Positions 1 to 6,496 of a stretch of 19,941 nt of DNA are shown piece by piece. The DNA is from DASYAN01 sp036501345 (lineage in GTDB: Bacteria; Chloroflexota; Ktedonobacteria; Ktedonobacterales; Ktedonobacteraceae). The notes below the pieces were generated by a model. That model made no database searches, was not told where the DNA came from, and worked only from the letters and a program-made list of their open reading frames with translations. The translations under genes were made by a program, and so were the position numbers. Each line of letters begins with the position of its first letter. Position 1 is the first letter of the stretch. Location: NCBI GenBank assembly GCA_036501345.1, contig DASYAN010000023.1, positions 1 through 19,941 on the forward strand, in the 5' to 3' direction.

Positions 1-709
1 CCACTGGGGCACTATTCTGGCCGTTCTTGCTTTGCTGTTCCCTGGCTTTCTGCTCGGCTCTGAGTTTCGCACTCGCCGTGTTAGGCAATAGATCCAGCTT
101 CACCAGGGCGTAGAGGAAGAGAATCAGTGTGGCAATATTCAAAAACAGTGCAGAGCTAAGCGGTATGGTAAAGTTGAAAATCGTGACTGGGTAAGCGTGG
201 TCAATGCCTAACTGATGTGCTAGAGCGAACTCGTAGGGTAGGATAAACTCTGCTCCAATGAGATAGATCATCATGCCGACGAAGTGACGTATCTTAAAGA
301 GAGGTTCCCTACGCTCTGTTGCCTTACTCTGTGGTTTTGCATCGTTGTTCGTATTTGTCTTGGCTGTTGATGCTTTGCTGTCCTTGCTAACTTTGTCATG
401 ATTGGCGCGAGCAAGGCGTGCTTTGACGACATCTTCCTCTTTTTGTTCACTCTTATCGACTCTAGAGAAAAACTTGGGGAGATGCGATAGAGAGAGAGCT
501 TTTGTTTCGGGAGCAGACTCGGTCGTTGCTGTGGCTTCTGTCTCCTGCTCGCTATCGGTGTCTGTGTCTATCGTCAGTTGATCTGTCTGCAGCGACGAGT
601 TCTCGATCTCAGCGGTAGTAACCAATACTGGCTGGTTACGACGCTGGCGTGTTCGTCGCTGTTTCCTGATAGCGGTTGACGGTGTAATAGGGTCATGTTC
701 TTGGCTCAT
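1..709 (-). CDS. Partial hypothetical protein with two predicted membrane helices
   Basis: An open frame runs from ATG at 709 to the window edge without a stop (236 codons seen; the C-terminus is missing). I do not recognise the family. The N-terminal 135 residues are polar and low in complexity: an Arg-rich patch (about 15-24), a Glu/Thr/Asp stretch (about 45-70) and a Lys/Asp/Thr/Asn stretch (about 100-135), so they are probably disordered and cytosolic. Two hydrophobic segments follow, about residues 141-165 and 176-206, then a Lys/Glu/Gln-rich tail. GGAGG lies 6 bases before the ATG, which supports this start. The stop of the upstream GlcG/HbpS-like gene is only 2 bases before the ATG, so the two are almost certainly co-transcribed and translationally coupled. 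No enzymatic motif is visible. A role as a membrane anchor or scaffold is possible but not shown. Confidence 0.75.
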   Translation of the reverse strand, partial: MSQEHDPITPSTAIRKQRRTRQRRNQPVLVTTAEIENSSLQTDQLTIDTDTDSEQETEATATTESAPETKALSLSHLPKFFSRVDKSEQKEEDVVKARLARANHDKVSKDSKASTAKTNTNNDAKPQSKATERREPLFKIRHFVGMMIYLIGAEFILPYEFALAHQLGIDHAYPVTIFNFTIPLSSALFLNIATLILFLYALVKLDLLPNTASAKLRAEQKAREQQSKNGQNSAPV

Positions 710-711
710 GC

Positions 712-1446
712 TTAGCCTCCTGAACGGCCTGTATTTGGCGTTGTTGAGTTTTTAGTACTAAATGCTTCATATGGATCATTATCTGGTAAATGGATTGTGC
801 TGGTTGTCTGCTGTGCTTCTAATATTTCATTAGGAGCAACTGCTGCACCTGAAGGAGCTGCTATGCCGTTGACAATTGGCATAGGTTGCTCTGCTCCCTG
901 TGGTGGAGGAACTGGCTGGGGGGCTATGCCCTGGTACTGCATAGGTTGTACTGCTGGGATTGGTGGTTGTGCCCATGGCGGAGGATATTGAGCTGGCATA
1001 GGCTGAGCGGGTGGTCCTTGGAAGGGGGGAGCTATAGCCCCCAGGATCGCGAGCCCTGCGCCTGCAATTTCCTCATCTCTACCTACAGCATTGCCTCCAC
1101 TGATGCCGAGGCCACCTACGGTAATCCCATTAACGCGAATTGGCCAGCCCCCGGCGGCCATGATAAATTTTCCTCCAGTCATTGTTGCCAAACTAGCGGC
1201 AAAACCTGGAATTGCTGAAGCCCATTGTGCCACCGAGTCCGTCGATTGATTGAACATAACGGATGTATGAGCTTTGGCGATGCTGATATCGCCTGTGGCC
1301 CAACCGTAGGGGGCCATCATACGTTCAAACAGGACCAAGTGTCCTCCTGCATCAACAATAGCAATACTGACAGAGCTGCTTAGCTCTCGGGCACGTTGTT
1401 TACACGCTTCCAAAATTCTGCGTGCCAAGTCAATGGATATGCTCAT
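712..1446 (-). CDS. GlcG/HbpS-like (DUF336) protein with long proline-rich C-terminal tail
   Basis: Residues 1-139 match the GlcG/HbpS fold: an N-terminal helix (LARRILEACKQRARELSSS), a VSIAIVDAGGHLVLFERM strand-turn-strand block, the helix with SIAKAHTSVMF, and the Gly-rich GGWPIRVNGITVGGLGISGG segment with a following GRDEEIAGAGL helix. In the family this domain occurs in the haem-binding HbpS of Streptomyces, in GlcG of glycolate operons and in PduO C-termini. It binds small ligands or haem and is not a known catalyst alone. Residues 140-244 are an added tail rich in Pro, Gln, Ala and Met, likely disordered. Typical members are about 140 residues, so this one is extended by some 105. No signal peptide is visible. 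The gene sits 2 bases before the membrane-protein gene in the same orientation, so a membrane-associated partner is likely. The ligand cannot be inferred. Confidence 0.82.
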   Translation of the reverse strand: MSISIDLARRILEACKQRARELSSSVSIAIVDAGGHLVLFERMMAPYGWATGDISIAKAHTSVMFNQSTDSVAQWASAIPGFAASLATMTGGKFIMAAGGWPIRVNGITVGGLGISGGNAVGRDEEIAGAGLAILGAIAPPFQGPPAQPMPAQYPPPWAQPPIPAVQPMQYQGIAPQPVPPPQGAEQPMPIVNGIAAPSGAAVAPNEILEAQQTTSTIHLPDNDPYEAFSTKNSTTPNTGRSGG

Positions 1447-1563
1447 GCCTGCCCACCAATCTCTTTGCTCGATGCTGTCTTTCTTTATTGTACAGCCAAA
1501 ATAGCCTGATTTGGTCTGTATATGTACGAATGTACCCCCTGATAGGTTGGATAGGCATGTTTG

Positions 1564-2385
1564 CTATACCTGTGTAACACGCTCTTGGCGCCATGTGAGC
1601 TTGCTATACTTCTCCTGTACCAGTTGGTGTGCGAGTTCCCATTCGGAGGAACTTAGCTCGCTTGGCTCAAATGTTTTCTGGAAGAAGGTGCTAAAACCGT
1701 TCTTAAAAGCCTGGGCTATATTGTCCCATGATGCTGTAGGTTTAAGCGTATGCAATGGCGTCATTTTTTGACAATAGAGAGTCAGTGCCTGTTGGCGAGC
1801 ATCTGAGTTAGAATAGCGTAGCATGTCAAAAAACTCGGCTGCGCGGTCATCAAGCGGTAACGATCCCTGTTGTAGCAATGCATCCTCTTTCCATACCTGG
1901 GCGCTGCCTACCAGTTTAAAGCCTCCGCTGGTGAGATCTGCCTGGGTTGAGGAAGCAAAGCAGGCGGCTGAAGGATGTTTGTTGACGCGTTCGTCGCTGA
2001 TTTCGGCCTCGACTCCAAGCAGATGAAGTGCGGTGAGCAATCCCTGGGCAAGGTAGGCATAGGCCGCAACAATGCCCGAAGGCACACCATATCTTTTGCT
2101 GGCAACGATGCTATAAGTGAACTCATCGCGATGATAAACTGCACGCCCACCTGTTGGACGGCGTACTAGCGCAACACCTCGCTGCTGGCAGATCTCTAGC
2201 TCCAACTCCCGCTCAACATTCTGGAAGCGCCCCAGCGAAATTGCTGGCTGTGACCAGCGGAAGACGCGCAATGTTGGAGCAACCTTTTCTTTGAGATGAT
2301 GAATGAGAATAGCCTCGTCGATTGCCATGTTCAGTGTAGCATCCAGGATGTCGGTATTGATAAAACGATAGGGTGCTGTCTGCAT
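1564..2385 (-). CDS. lipM: Octanoyl-[GcvH]:protein N-octanoyltransferase (LipM-type)
   Basis: A 273-residue protein of the BPL/LplA/LipB cofactor-transferase fold. LipM moves the octanoyl group from acyl carrier protein to GcvH or E2 domains, the first step of endogenous lipoate synthesis, before LipA adds sulfur. Visible motifs: NMAIDEAI (19-26); W44 with LGRFQ (51-55); RRPTGGRAVYH (75-85) with DE and TYSI following; ACF with C142; and KLVGSAQ (157-163) with K157. The Cys within A-C-F is where LipM and LipL carry their acyl-enzyme nucleophile; ATP-dependent LplA lacks it, so LipM is preferred over lipoate ligase. Length agrees with LipM (about 275-280). GGAAG stands 5 bases before the ATG. 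It lies 103 bases downstream of tgt in the same orientation and may share its transcript. LipL-type amidotransferase activity is the main alternative. Confidence 0.85.
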   Translation of the reverse strand: MQTAPYRFINTDILDATLNMAIDEAILIHHLKEKVAPTLRVFRWSQPAISLGRFQNVERELELEICQQRGVALVRRPTGGRAVYHRDEFTYSIVASKRYGVPSGIVAAYAYLAQGLLTALHLLGVEAEISDERVNKHPSAACFASSTQADLTSGGFKLVGSAQVWKEDALLQQGSLPLDDRAAEFFDMLRYSNSDARQQALTLYCQKMTPLHTLKPTASWDNIAQAFKNGFSTFFQKTFEPSELSSSEWELAHQLVQEKYSKLTWRQERVTQV

Positions 2386-2488
2386 ATCTGCTTCCTGATA
2401 TTAGTAGGAGTATAGTGAGCGCGATAGCCAAAGGGCACACGGTAAATCGCGTTGAATAGTTACTCCTGTTCTAGGGTTTCAATAATGC

Positions 2489-3676
2489 CTATTGTCCCTG
2501 TTGTGTTCTTGCTGCTTGCTTCCATTTCTCGCGCTGCTGTTCACGCACCTTTTCGGAGGCAGGAACGTAGCGGGCAAGAAATTCGTCGCGGAAGGTAGGA
2601 TAGGTACCCGCAATGATTGACTCGCGTAACTGGTTGGCAAGGCGCAACATAAACCGGATGTTATGGATAGAGCCCAGGCGATAATAGAGCTGCTCCTCGG
2701 CACGCGCAAGATGATGGACATAGGCTACGTTATAATGCTGACATGTGTAGCAATCACAACCTTCCTCGATTGGTCCACGTGCGTTGCGGAATCGTGAGGT
2801 TTTGATGCTCACGCGCCCAGTACTGGTGAAAAGGCCTCCATGACGTGCAACGCGGGTTGGCAAAACGCAATCAAACATATCCATACCCAGTCCAACACCA
2901 ATGACCAGATCCTCGGGTGAACCTACTCCTAGAAAGTGCCGAGGCTTATTGCGTGGTAATTCGGGTGTTACATAGTTTAGCATCTCCCACATCTTCGCCT
3001 TAGGCTCACCAACAGATAGTCCGCCAATTGAGAGACCCGGAAAAGGCATGTTCCCGATGACACGAGCGCTCTCCTTACGCAATTCAGGCTCAAAAGCTCC
3101 CTGCACGATACCGAAAAGAGCTTGCTCTGGACGATACTGCTCTTTGGCAATCAATGCGCGTTCCTCCCAACTATGGGTCCATTCCATAGCCTTCTTAGCC
3201 TCCTCAGGGGCACAAGGGTATGGCGCACAAATATCGAGAGGCAAAATAATGTCTGCGCCCAATTCGGCTTCAATCTCCATCACACGTTCAGGGGTGAGTG
3301 TATGAAAAGAACCGTCGAGATGTGATTTGAAGGTGACACCATCTTCATTCAGTTTGCGCAAATGACCCAGGCTCCAGACCTGGAAGCCGCCACTATCAGT
3401 TAGAATAGGCTTATCCCAGTGCATAAAAGAGTGTAGGCCACCAAAAGAATCAATGAGTTGTGAGCCTGGCCGGAGCATAAGGTGATAGGTATTGGCAAGA
3501 ATGATCTGTGCTCCTACCGCATGCAGCTCTTCAGGCGAGACACTTTTAACTGTGGCCTGTGTACCGACAGGCATAAAAATGGGTGTGTGAATGGTTCCAT
3601 GAGGCGTCTGGATAGTGCCTGCACGTGCCCACGTTTCTGGGCATTCAGCCTCGATGGTAAATGTAAATGATGTCAT
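2489..3676 (-). CDS. tgt: Queuine/preQ1 tRNA-guanine transglycosylase
   Basis: A 395-residue Tgt that exchanges guanine 34 of GUN-anticodon tRNAs for preQ1. Family landmarks in order: TPIFMPVGTQATVK (31-44); ILANTYHL; DSGGFQV (94-100) with D94 as the general-acid/base Asp; the substrate-pocket segment LPLDIC (145-150); GGLSVGE (218-224); the nucleophile D269 in MDMFDCVLPTR; and the zinc site C307, C309, C312 with H338. C150 and V222 are of the bacterial, preQ1-accepting type rather than the eukaryotic queuine type. Two positions look unusual: Ile149 where most bacterial enzymes have Glu (D-E-C), and Trp101 after GGFQV where Phe or Met is common. It is slightly longer than the usual 370-385 residues because of a Lys/Glu/Gln-rich tail (about 374-395). 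A promoter candidate lies at 3800-3828. Confidence 0.96.
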   Translation of the reverse strand: MTSFTFTIEAECPETWARAGTIQTPHGTIHTPIFMPVGTQATVKSVSPEELHAVGAQIILANTYHLMLRPGSQLIDSFGGLHSFMHWDKPILTDSGGFQVWSLGHLRKLNEDGVTFKSHLDGSFHTLTPERVMEIEAELGADIILPLDICAPYPCAPEEAKKAMEWTHSWEERALIAKEQYRPEQALFGIVQGAFEPELRKESARVIGNMPFPGLSIGGLSVGEPKAKMWEMLNYVTPELPRNKPRHFLGVGSPEDLVIGVGLGMDMFDCVLPTRVARHGGLFTSTGRVSIKTSRFRNARGPIEEGCDCYTCQHYNVAYVHHLARAEEQLYYRLGSIHNIRFMLRLANQLRESIIAGTYPTFRDEFLARYVPASEKVREQQREKWKQAARTQQGQ

Positions 3677-4052
3677 GAATTTCCCAATAAAAAAGGTCTC
3701 GAAGACTCTACTAGTTTCCTGTCCGAAAGGTCTAGCTTTTTTTCATTGTCTCATAACCGGTCAAGTAGCAAACTGATGAGTTTTATATGTCTCAATGCGA
3801 CTATAATGCTGCTTGAAGGCATAGCCAATGATCTCTTTTTCTTCTTCAAAACAGTCCCTCTGTTCCCCTAGATTAATTATGCACCGATCAGGTACCCTTG
3901 TTAGGGATGAGAAATACGTAAGTATTCTCAGCTTTTGTAAGAGGGACTTTTGCTAAGTCGATAATGTCAGTGGATGAAAGCAGAAAGATCTTTTCTTCAT
4001 CCTTGTTCAGATTGGGAAAAGTGCAAAAATAGAGATTAAAAGCAAAAGGGAG
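3677..4052. promoter_or_regulatory. Divergent intergenic region between tgt and the GT87-like gene
   Basis: 376 bases with no convincing gene; the 60-codon minus-strand frame at 3888-4070 lacks a ribosome site and family features. It holds the tgt promoter candidate and an imperfect hairpin at 3908-3930: TGAGAAATAC, loop GTAA, GTATTCTCA, with one bulged A. As there is no upstream gene to terminate on either strand, the hairpin is more likely an operator or leader structure than a terminator. The octamer AAAGGTCT occurs twice (about 3691-3698 and 3725-3732). I found no strong plus-strand promoter: TTGTAA and GATAAT near 3935-3965 are 19 bases apart, which is long. Confidence 0.4.
3800..3828 (-). 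promoter_or_regulatory. Sigma-70-type promoter candidate for tgt
   Basis: Read on the minus strand, TTGGCT (3823-3828) and TATAGT (3800-3805) are separated by exactly 17 bases. The predicted start near 3793 leaves a leader of about 117 bases before the tgt ATG. Assigned by eye only. Confidence 0.45.
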
Positions 4053-5486
4053 ATGGTGGAAACAAAACACAAGCGCCTTACGAAATATCTACAAGATACT
4101 CTCGTCCTTCTCATCTTGGGGGGGCTGCTCTACAGTGGGGCCTCCTGGCAGATGTTCTCTGTGGGCTCGGATGCTACATACTATCAATGTTATGCTGTAG
4201 CTTTCTGGCAAGGTTGGTCGGGACTAAAAAAGCTACCGCCGGAGCAATGCACATTTCTGGTCCATCCAGACAAGGATGTCATGCTTATCTCTCAGGATGG
4301 GTTAGTGCATGCTATGCAACATTGGAGACTGCCACCAAGCCTGATACAGATTATTGCTTCGCAAGAGCCAGAAAAACCATATCATACCTTGCCACATGAA
4401 TACCCATGGGTAACGCTGCTGTCTTTTTCTCTTGCATTGATAGCTCCAGCCTACTGGTATCAGGTTGCTTTTGCAATAGAGATGTTCTTGTTTATCGGAT
4501 GTATCTATTTTGTGTTGCAACGTTGGCGGTCCCGACCAGCAGCTGTTACTTTTGCCCTGTGTTTGCTGGTCGGGAATGCCTCAACCGCACTGGCACGCAT
4601 AGATATTATTCCTGCTGGGCTGACCCTCTTTGCCGTGATTTGTGCAGCACAGAAGCGCTGGAACTGGGCCTTTGTGTTATTAGCATTGGCGACGCTATCG
4701 AAGGTTTATCCGGTAGCCTTGCTGATCCCGTTTATATTGGCTCTCCAACGGGATACACAGGAAAAGTGGTATGCATGGTGCAAGTGGCGGCCTGTGGCAC
4801 TGTTTGTGGGGATTTGTATCCTTGTTACTGCAATATCGCTGGTGCTGAGTGTGGTAGGGACATTAGCGCCGCTGGGGTACTTTGCCCACCGACCTGTACA
4901 GATAGAGTCACTCTTGGCTTCCCTCCTCTGGCTATGCAGTTTACTGGGGAAGACTTCGCTGACATACGTGTTCACGTTTGATGCACTGAATGTTTTGAGC
5001 TCTTGGTCTGCTGGAGTCACCTTCCTGCTAATAGGGTTACTGGTAGTTGGTCTGCTCTCTACTTGGTGGTTACAATGGCGAGGGCATATGGACTTAGCGA
5101 TGGCTTGTCTGCTAACGTTGCTCATTGTAATCATTACGGCAAAGGTATTCAGCCCACAGTATCTTATCTGGGTGATCCCTCTGGTCGCGTACGTGGGACA
5201 GGGTAACCGCTGGTGGCTGATCTTCTGGGCATTGGTTGGATACTTGACCAGTTTGATCTATCCCTATATGTATCCTGTGGCTTACTCCCACGTTCTCCTA
5301 GCAGCCTATCTGCCACGGTTTTATCTGCTAGCAGTGGCACGTAACTTCCTGCTGCTAGGATTTATTATTGGTGTGCTAATCTCGAGATCTTGTCTATATC
5401 ATCAGCTTTCCCAGCACAAAGAGCAGGCTGAGTATGGCAAGCAGAGCGAGGAAAATCCACAGCAGGACCTCGTGGAGGTTGAATGA
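4053..5486 (+). CDS. Polytopic membrane glycosyltransferase, GT87 (DUF2029)-like
   Basis: A 477-residue, strongly hydrophobic protein with roughly ten membrane helices beginning at about residue 14. Features of the GT87/DUF2029 class (GT-C fold, polyprenyl-phosphate-sugar dependent, e.g. mycobacterial mannosyltransferases) are the early SDATYYQCYAVAFWQGW segment, an ALARIDIIPAGLTLFAV helix, and LALATLSKVYPVALLIPF, which corresponds to the family's A-T-K-x-Y-P signature. The C-terminus is a charged cytosolic tail rich in Glu and Gln. The likely job is sugar transfer onto a lipid-linked or surface glycan; donor and acceptor cannot be read. GGGAG directly abuts the ATG, too close for normal initiation, so GTG at 4056 (spacing 3) is a possible alternative; an in-frame stop at 3975 excludes a much longer form. 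The gene stands alone between divergent tgt and the zinc-ribbon gene. Confidence 0.78.
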   Translation: MVETKHKRLTKYLQDTLVLLILGGLLYSGASWQMFSVGSDATYYQCYAVAFWQGWSGLKKLPPEQCTFLVHPDKDVMLISQDGLVHAMQHWRLPPSLIQIIASQEPEKPYHTLPHEYPWVTLLSFSLALIAPAYWYQVAFAIEMFLFIGCIYFVLQRWRSRPAAVTFALCLLVGNASTALARIDIIPAGLTLFAVICAAQKRWNWAFVLLALATLSKVYPVALLIPFILALQRDTQEKWYAWCKWRPVALFVGICILVTAISLVLSVVGTLAPLGYFAHRPVQIESLLASLLWLCSLLGKTSLTYVFTFDALNVLSSWSAGVTFLLIGLLVVGLLSTWWLQWRGHMDLAMACLLTLLIVIITAKVFSPQYLIWVIPLVAYVGQGNRWWLIFWALVGYLTSLIYPYMYPVAYSHVLLAAYLPRFYLLAVARNFLLLGFIIGVLISRSCLYHQLSQHKEQAEYGKQSEENPQQDLVEVE

Positions 5487-5786
5487 CGCTGGTCGAGAAT
5501 CGCTAAAGGCAAGAGAGAGTATTGTTCCACTTGCAACAGATACATCTGCTTGCCTGGGAAAATACTCAAAAGTAAGGAGAATGATGGCTAGTTGCCAGCA
5601 AAAAACTCTTGCAAATCGCTAGAAGATAGTGTATGCTTTAATGCGGTATCCCATCTCGGTCTCGCATACAGTGCTTGTCCAGGGTTAAGAGTCCCACGCT
5701 GGTAGGGGAAATAAAAGACTGGTGACATCTGCTGCGTTGGATATGGACCTGGAGGATTACCAACATATCACACAGGAGGTCCCTAG
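5487..5786 (+). promoter_or_regulatory. Intergenic leader of the zinc-ribbon gene
   Basis: 300 bases without a supported gene. No clear terminator for the upstream glycosyltransferase is visible. The region contains a promoter candidate at 5609-5637 and ends in an excellent ribosome site. The leader predicted between them is about 140 bases. I saw no recognisable riboswitch fold in it. Confidence 0.4.
5609..5637 (+). promoter_or_regulatory. Sigma-70-type promoter candidate for the zinc-ribbon gene
   Basis: TTGCAA (5609-5614), a 17-base spacer, then TATGCT (5632-5637). The spacing is ideal and both hexamers match four of six consensus bases. Confidence 0.4.
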
Positions 5787-5789
5787 TTG
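5775..5789 (+). promoter_or_regulatory. Shine-Dalgarno site fixing a TTG start
   Basis: GGAGG at 5775-5779 is followed after 7 bases by TTG at 5787. The reading frame then begins with the conserved S-F-E-D-K-T-L-K-C start of the zinc-ribbon family, so TTG is the real initiator despite the absence of ATG. Confidence 0.8.
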
Positions 5790-6092
5790 AGCTTCGAAGA
5801 CAAAACCCTAAAGTGCCGTGAATGCGGAAATGATTTCGTATTCACATCCGGAGAACAAGAGTTCTACCAGCAGAAGGGCTTGATGAATCAGCCCAGTCGC
5901 TGTCCTGATTGCCGTACAGCTCGCCGCAACGCGGGTGGTGGTTCAGGCGGTCGTGAGCGTGCCCCACGACAGATGTATACAGTGACTTGTGCTGAATGCG
6001 GTACAGAGACGCAGGTTCCATTCTTGCCCAAGAATGATCGCCCCGTCTATTGCAGCCCTTGCTACGATAAGGTCCGCGTTGCCCGCGATTAA
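5787..6092 (+). CDS. Small double zinc-ribbon protein (CxxC...CxxC twice)
   Basis: A 101-residue protein with two zinc ribbons. The first has C10-x2-C13 and C39-x2-C42 around a helix (GEQEFYQQKGL), as in the 'probable zinc-ribbon' family; the second has C68-x2-C71-x17-C89-x2-C92. They are joined by a Gly/Arg linker (about 49-60). Proteins of this layout are common and often highly expressed in Chloroflexota and some other phyla. Their function is not established; RNA- or nucleic-acid binding is plausible from the basic linker but is inference. It starts with TTG behind a perfect GGAGG and is followed by a factor-independent terminator at 6219-6250, so it forms a single-gene unit. It precedes the rel genes but is separated from them by that terminator. 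Confidence 0.85.
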   Translation: MSFEDKTLKCRECGNDFVFTSGEQEFYQQKGLMNQPSRCPDCRTARRNAGGGSGGRERAPRQMYTVTCAECGTETQVPFLPKNDRPVYCSPCYDKVRVARD

Positions 6093-6218
6093 TTGAAACT
6101 GTCAGTCCGCTGGCTTTTCCCGTCAAAACAAGAGAGGCTAAGCCGAGGTGTGTTCTTGGCTTTGCCTTTATCTCGTTTCTCAATAAGCACACTTCTCTGG
6201 GAATATTCGCTTGACACC

Positions 6219-6250
6219 AAAAACCCGCGTGCTTTGTCACGGGGATTTTT
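6219..6250 (+). terminator. Factor-independent terminator after the zinc-ribbon gene
   Basis: AAAAACCCGCGTG (6219-6231), 6-base loop, CACGGGGATTTTT (6238-6250). The stem has CGTG/CACG closing the loop, two mismatches, and an A5/T5 base that supplies the U-tail. It lies about 130 bases after the stop codon. Confidence 0.6.
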
Positions 6251-6496
6251 AACCAAGCGAAAGGTTCTTCCTACCTCCGGGGTAGTAACATTTGTTTTGC
6301 ATTATTCGTCTATTGTATATAGACTATAGGATGGATTTCTTATAGACATGTCGCTGATGAATTACTGTCAGCCATAGGACGAATGCTATGCGGCTAATAG
6401 ACTCCACCTAAATAGAATCACGGGGGGTTGTTCCAAGGCAATTTGAGCAAGCTGATTGGCGAACTTAGCTCAGGAAAATGGAGCAGCAGGTTATGC
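6251..6496 (+). promoter_or_regulatory. Upstream region of the first rel gene, with a dyad
   Basis: About 245 bases with no supported gene. A perfect 6-bp dyad, GTCTAT-TGTAT-ATAGAC, lies at 6308-6324. It overlaps a possible promoter, TTGTTT (6292-6297) with TATATA (6316-6321), 18-base spacing. The dyad could be an operator. A run of six G at 6422-6427 directly abuts TTG 6428, an alternative start of the downstream gene. Confidence 0.3.

Noticed and set aside
3888..4070. Minus-strand 60-codon frame in the tgt/GT87 gap
   Set aside because: No ribosome site, no family resemblance, and it overlaps the start of the GT87-like gene.
4187..4981. Alternative-frame open stretches inside the GT87-like gene
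   Set aside because: They are Cys-rich or low-complexity shadows of a clear membrane-protein frame and lack ribosome sites.
6093..6329. 78-codon plus-strand frame after the zinc-ribbon stop
   Set aside because: It is only an open stretch beyond the stop, spans the terminator and has no start signal.
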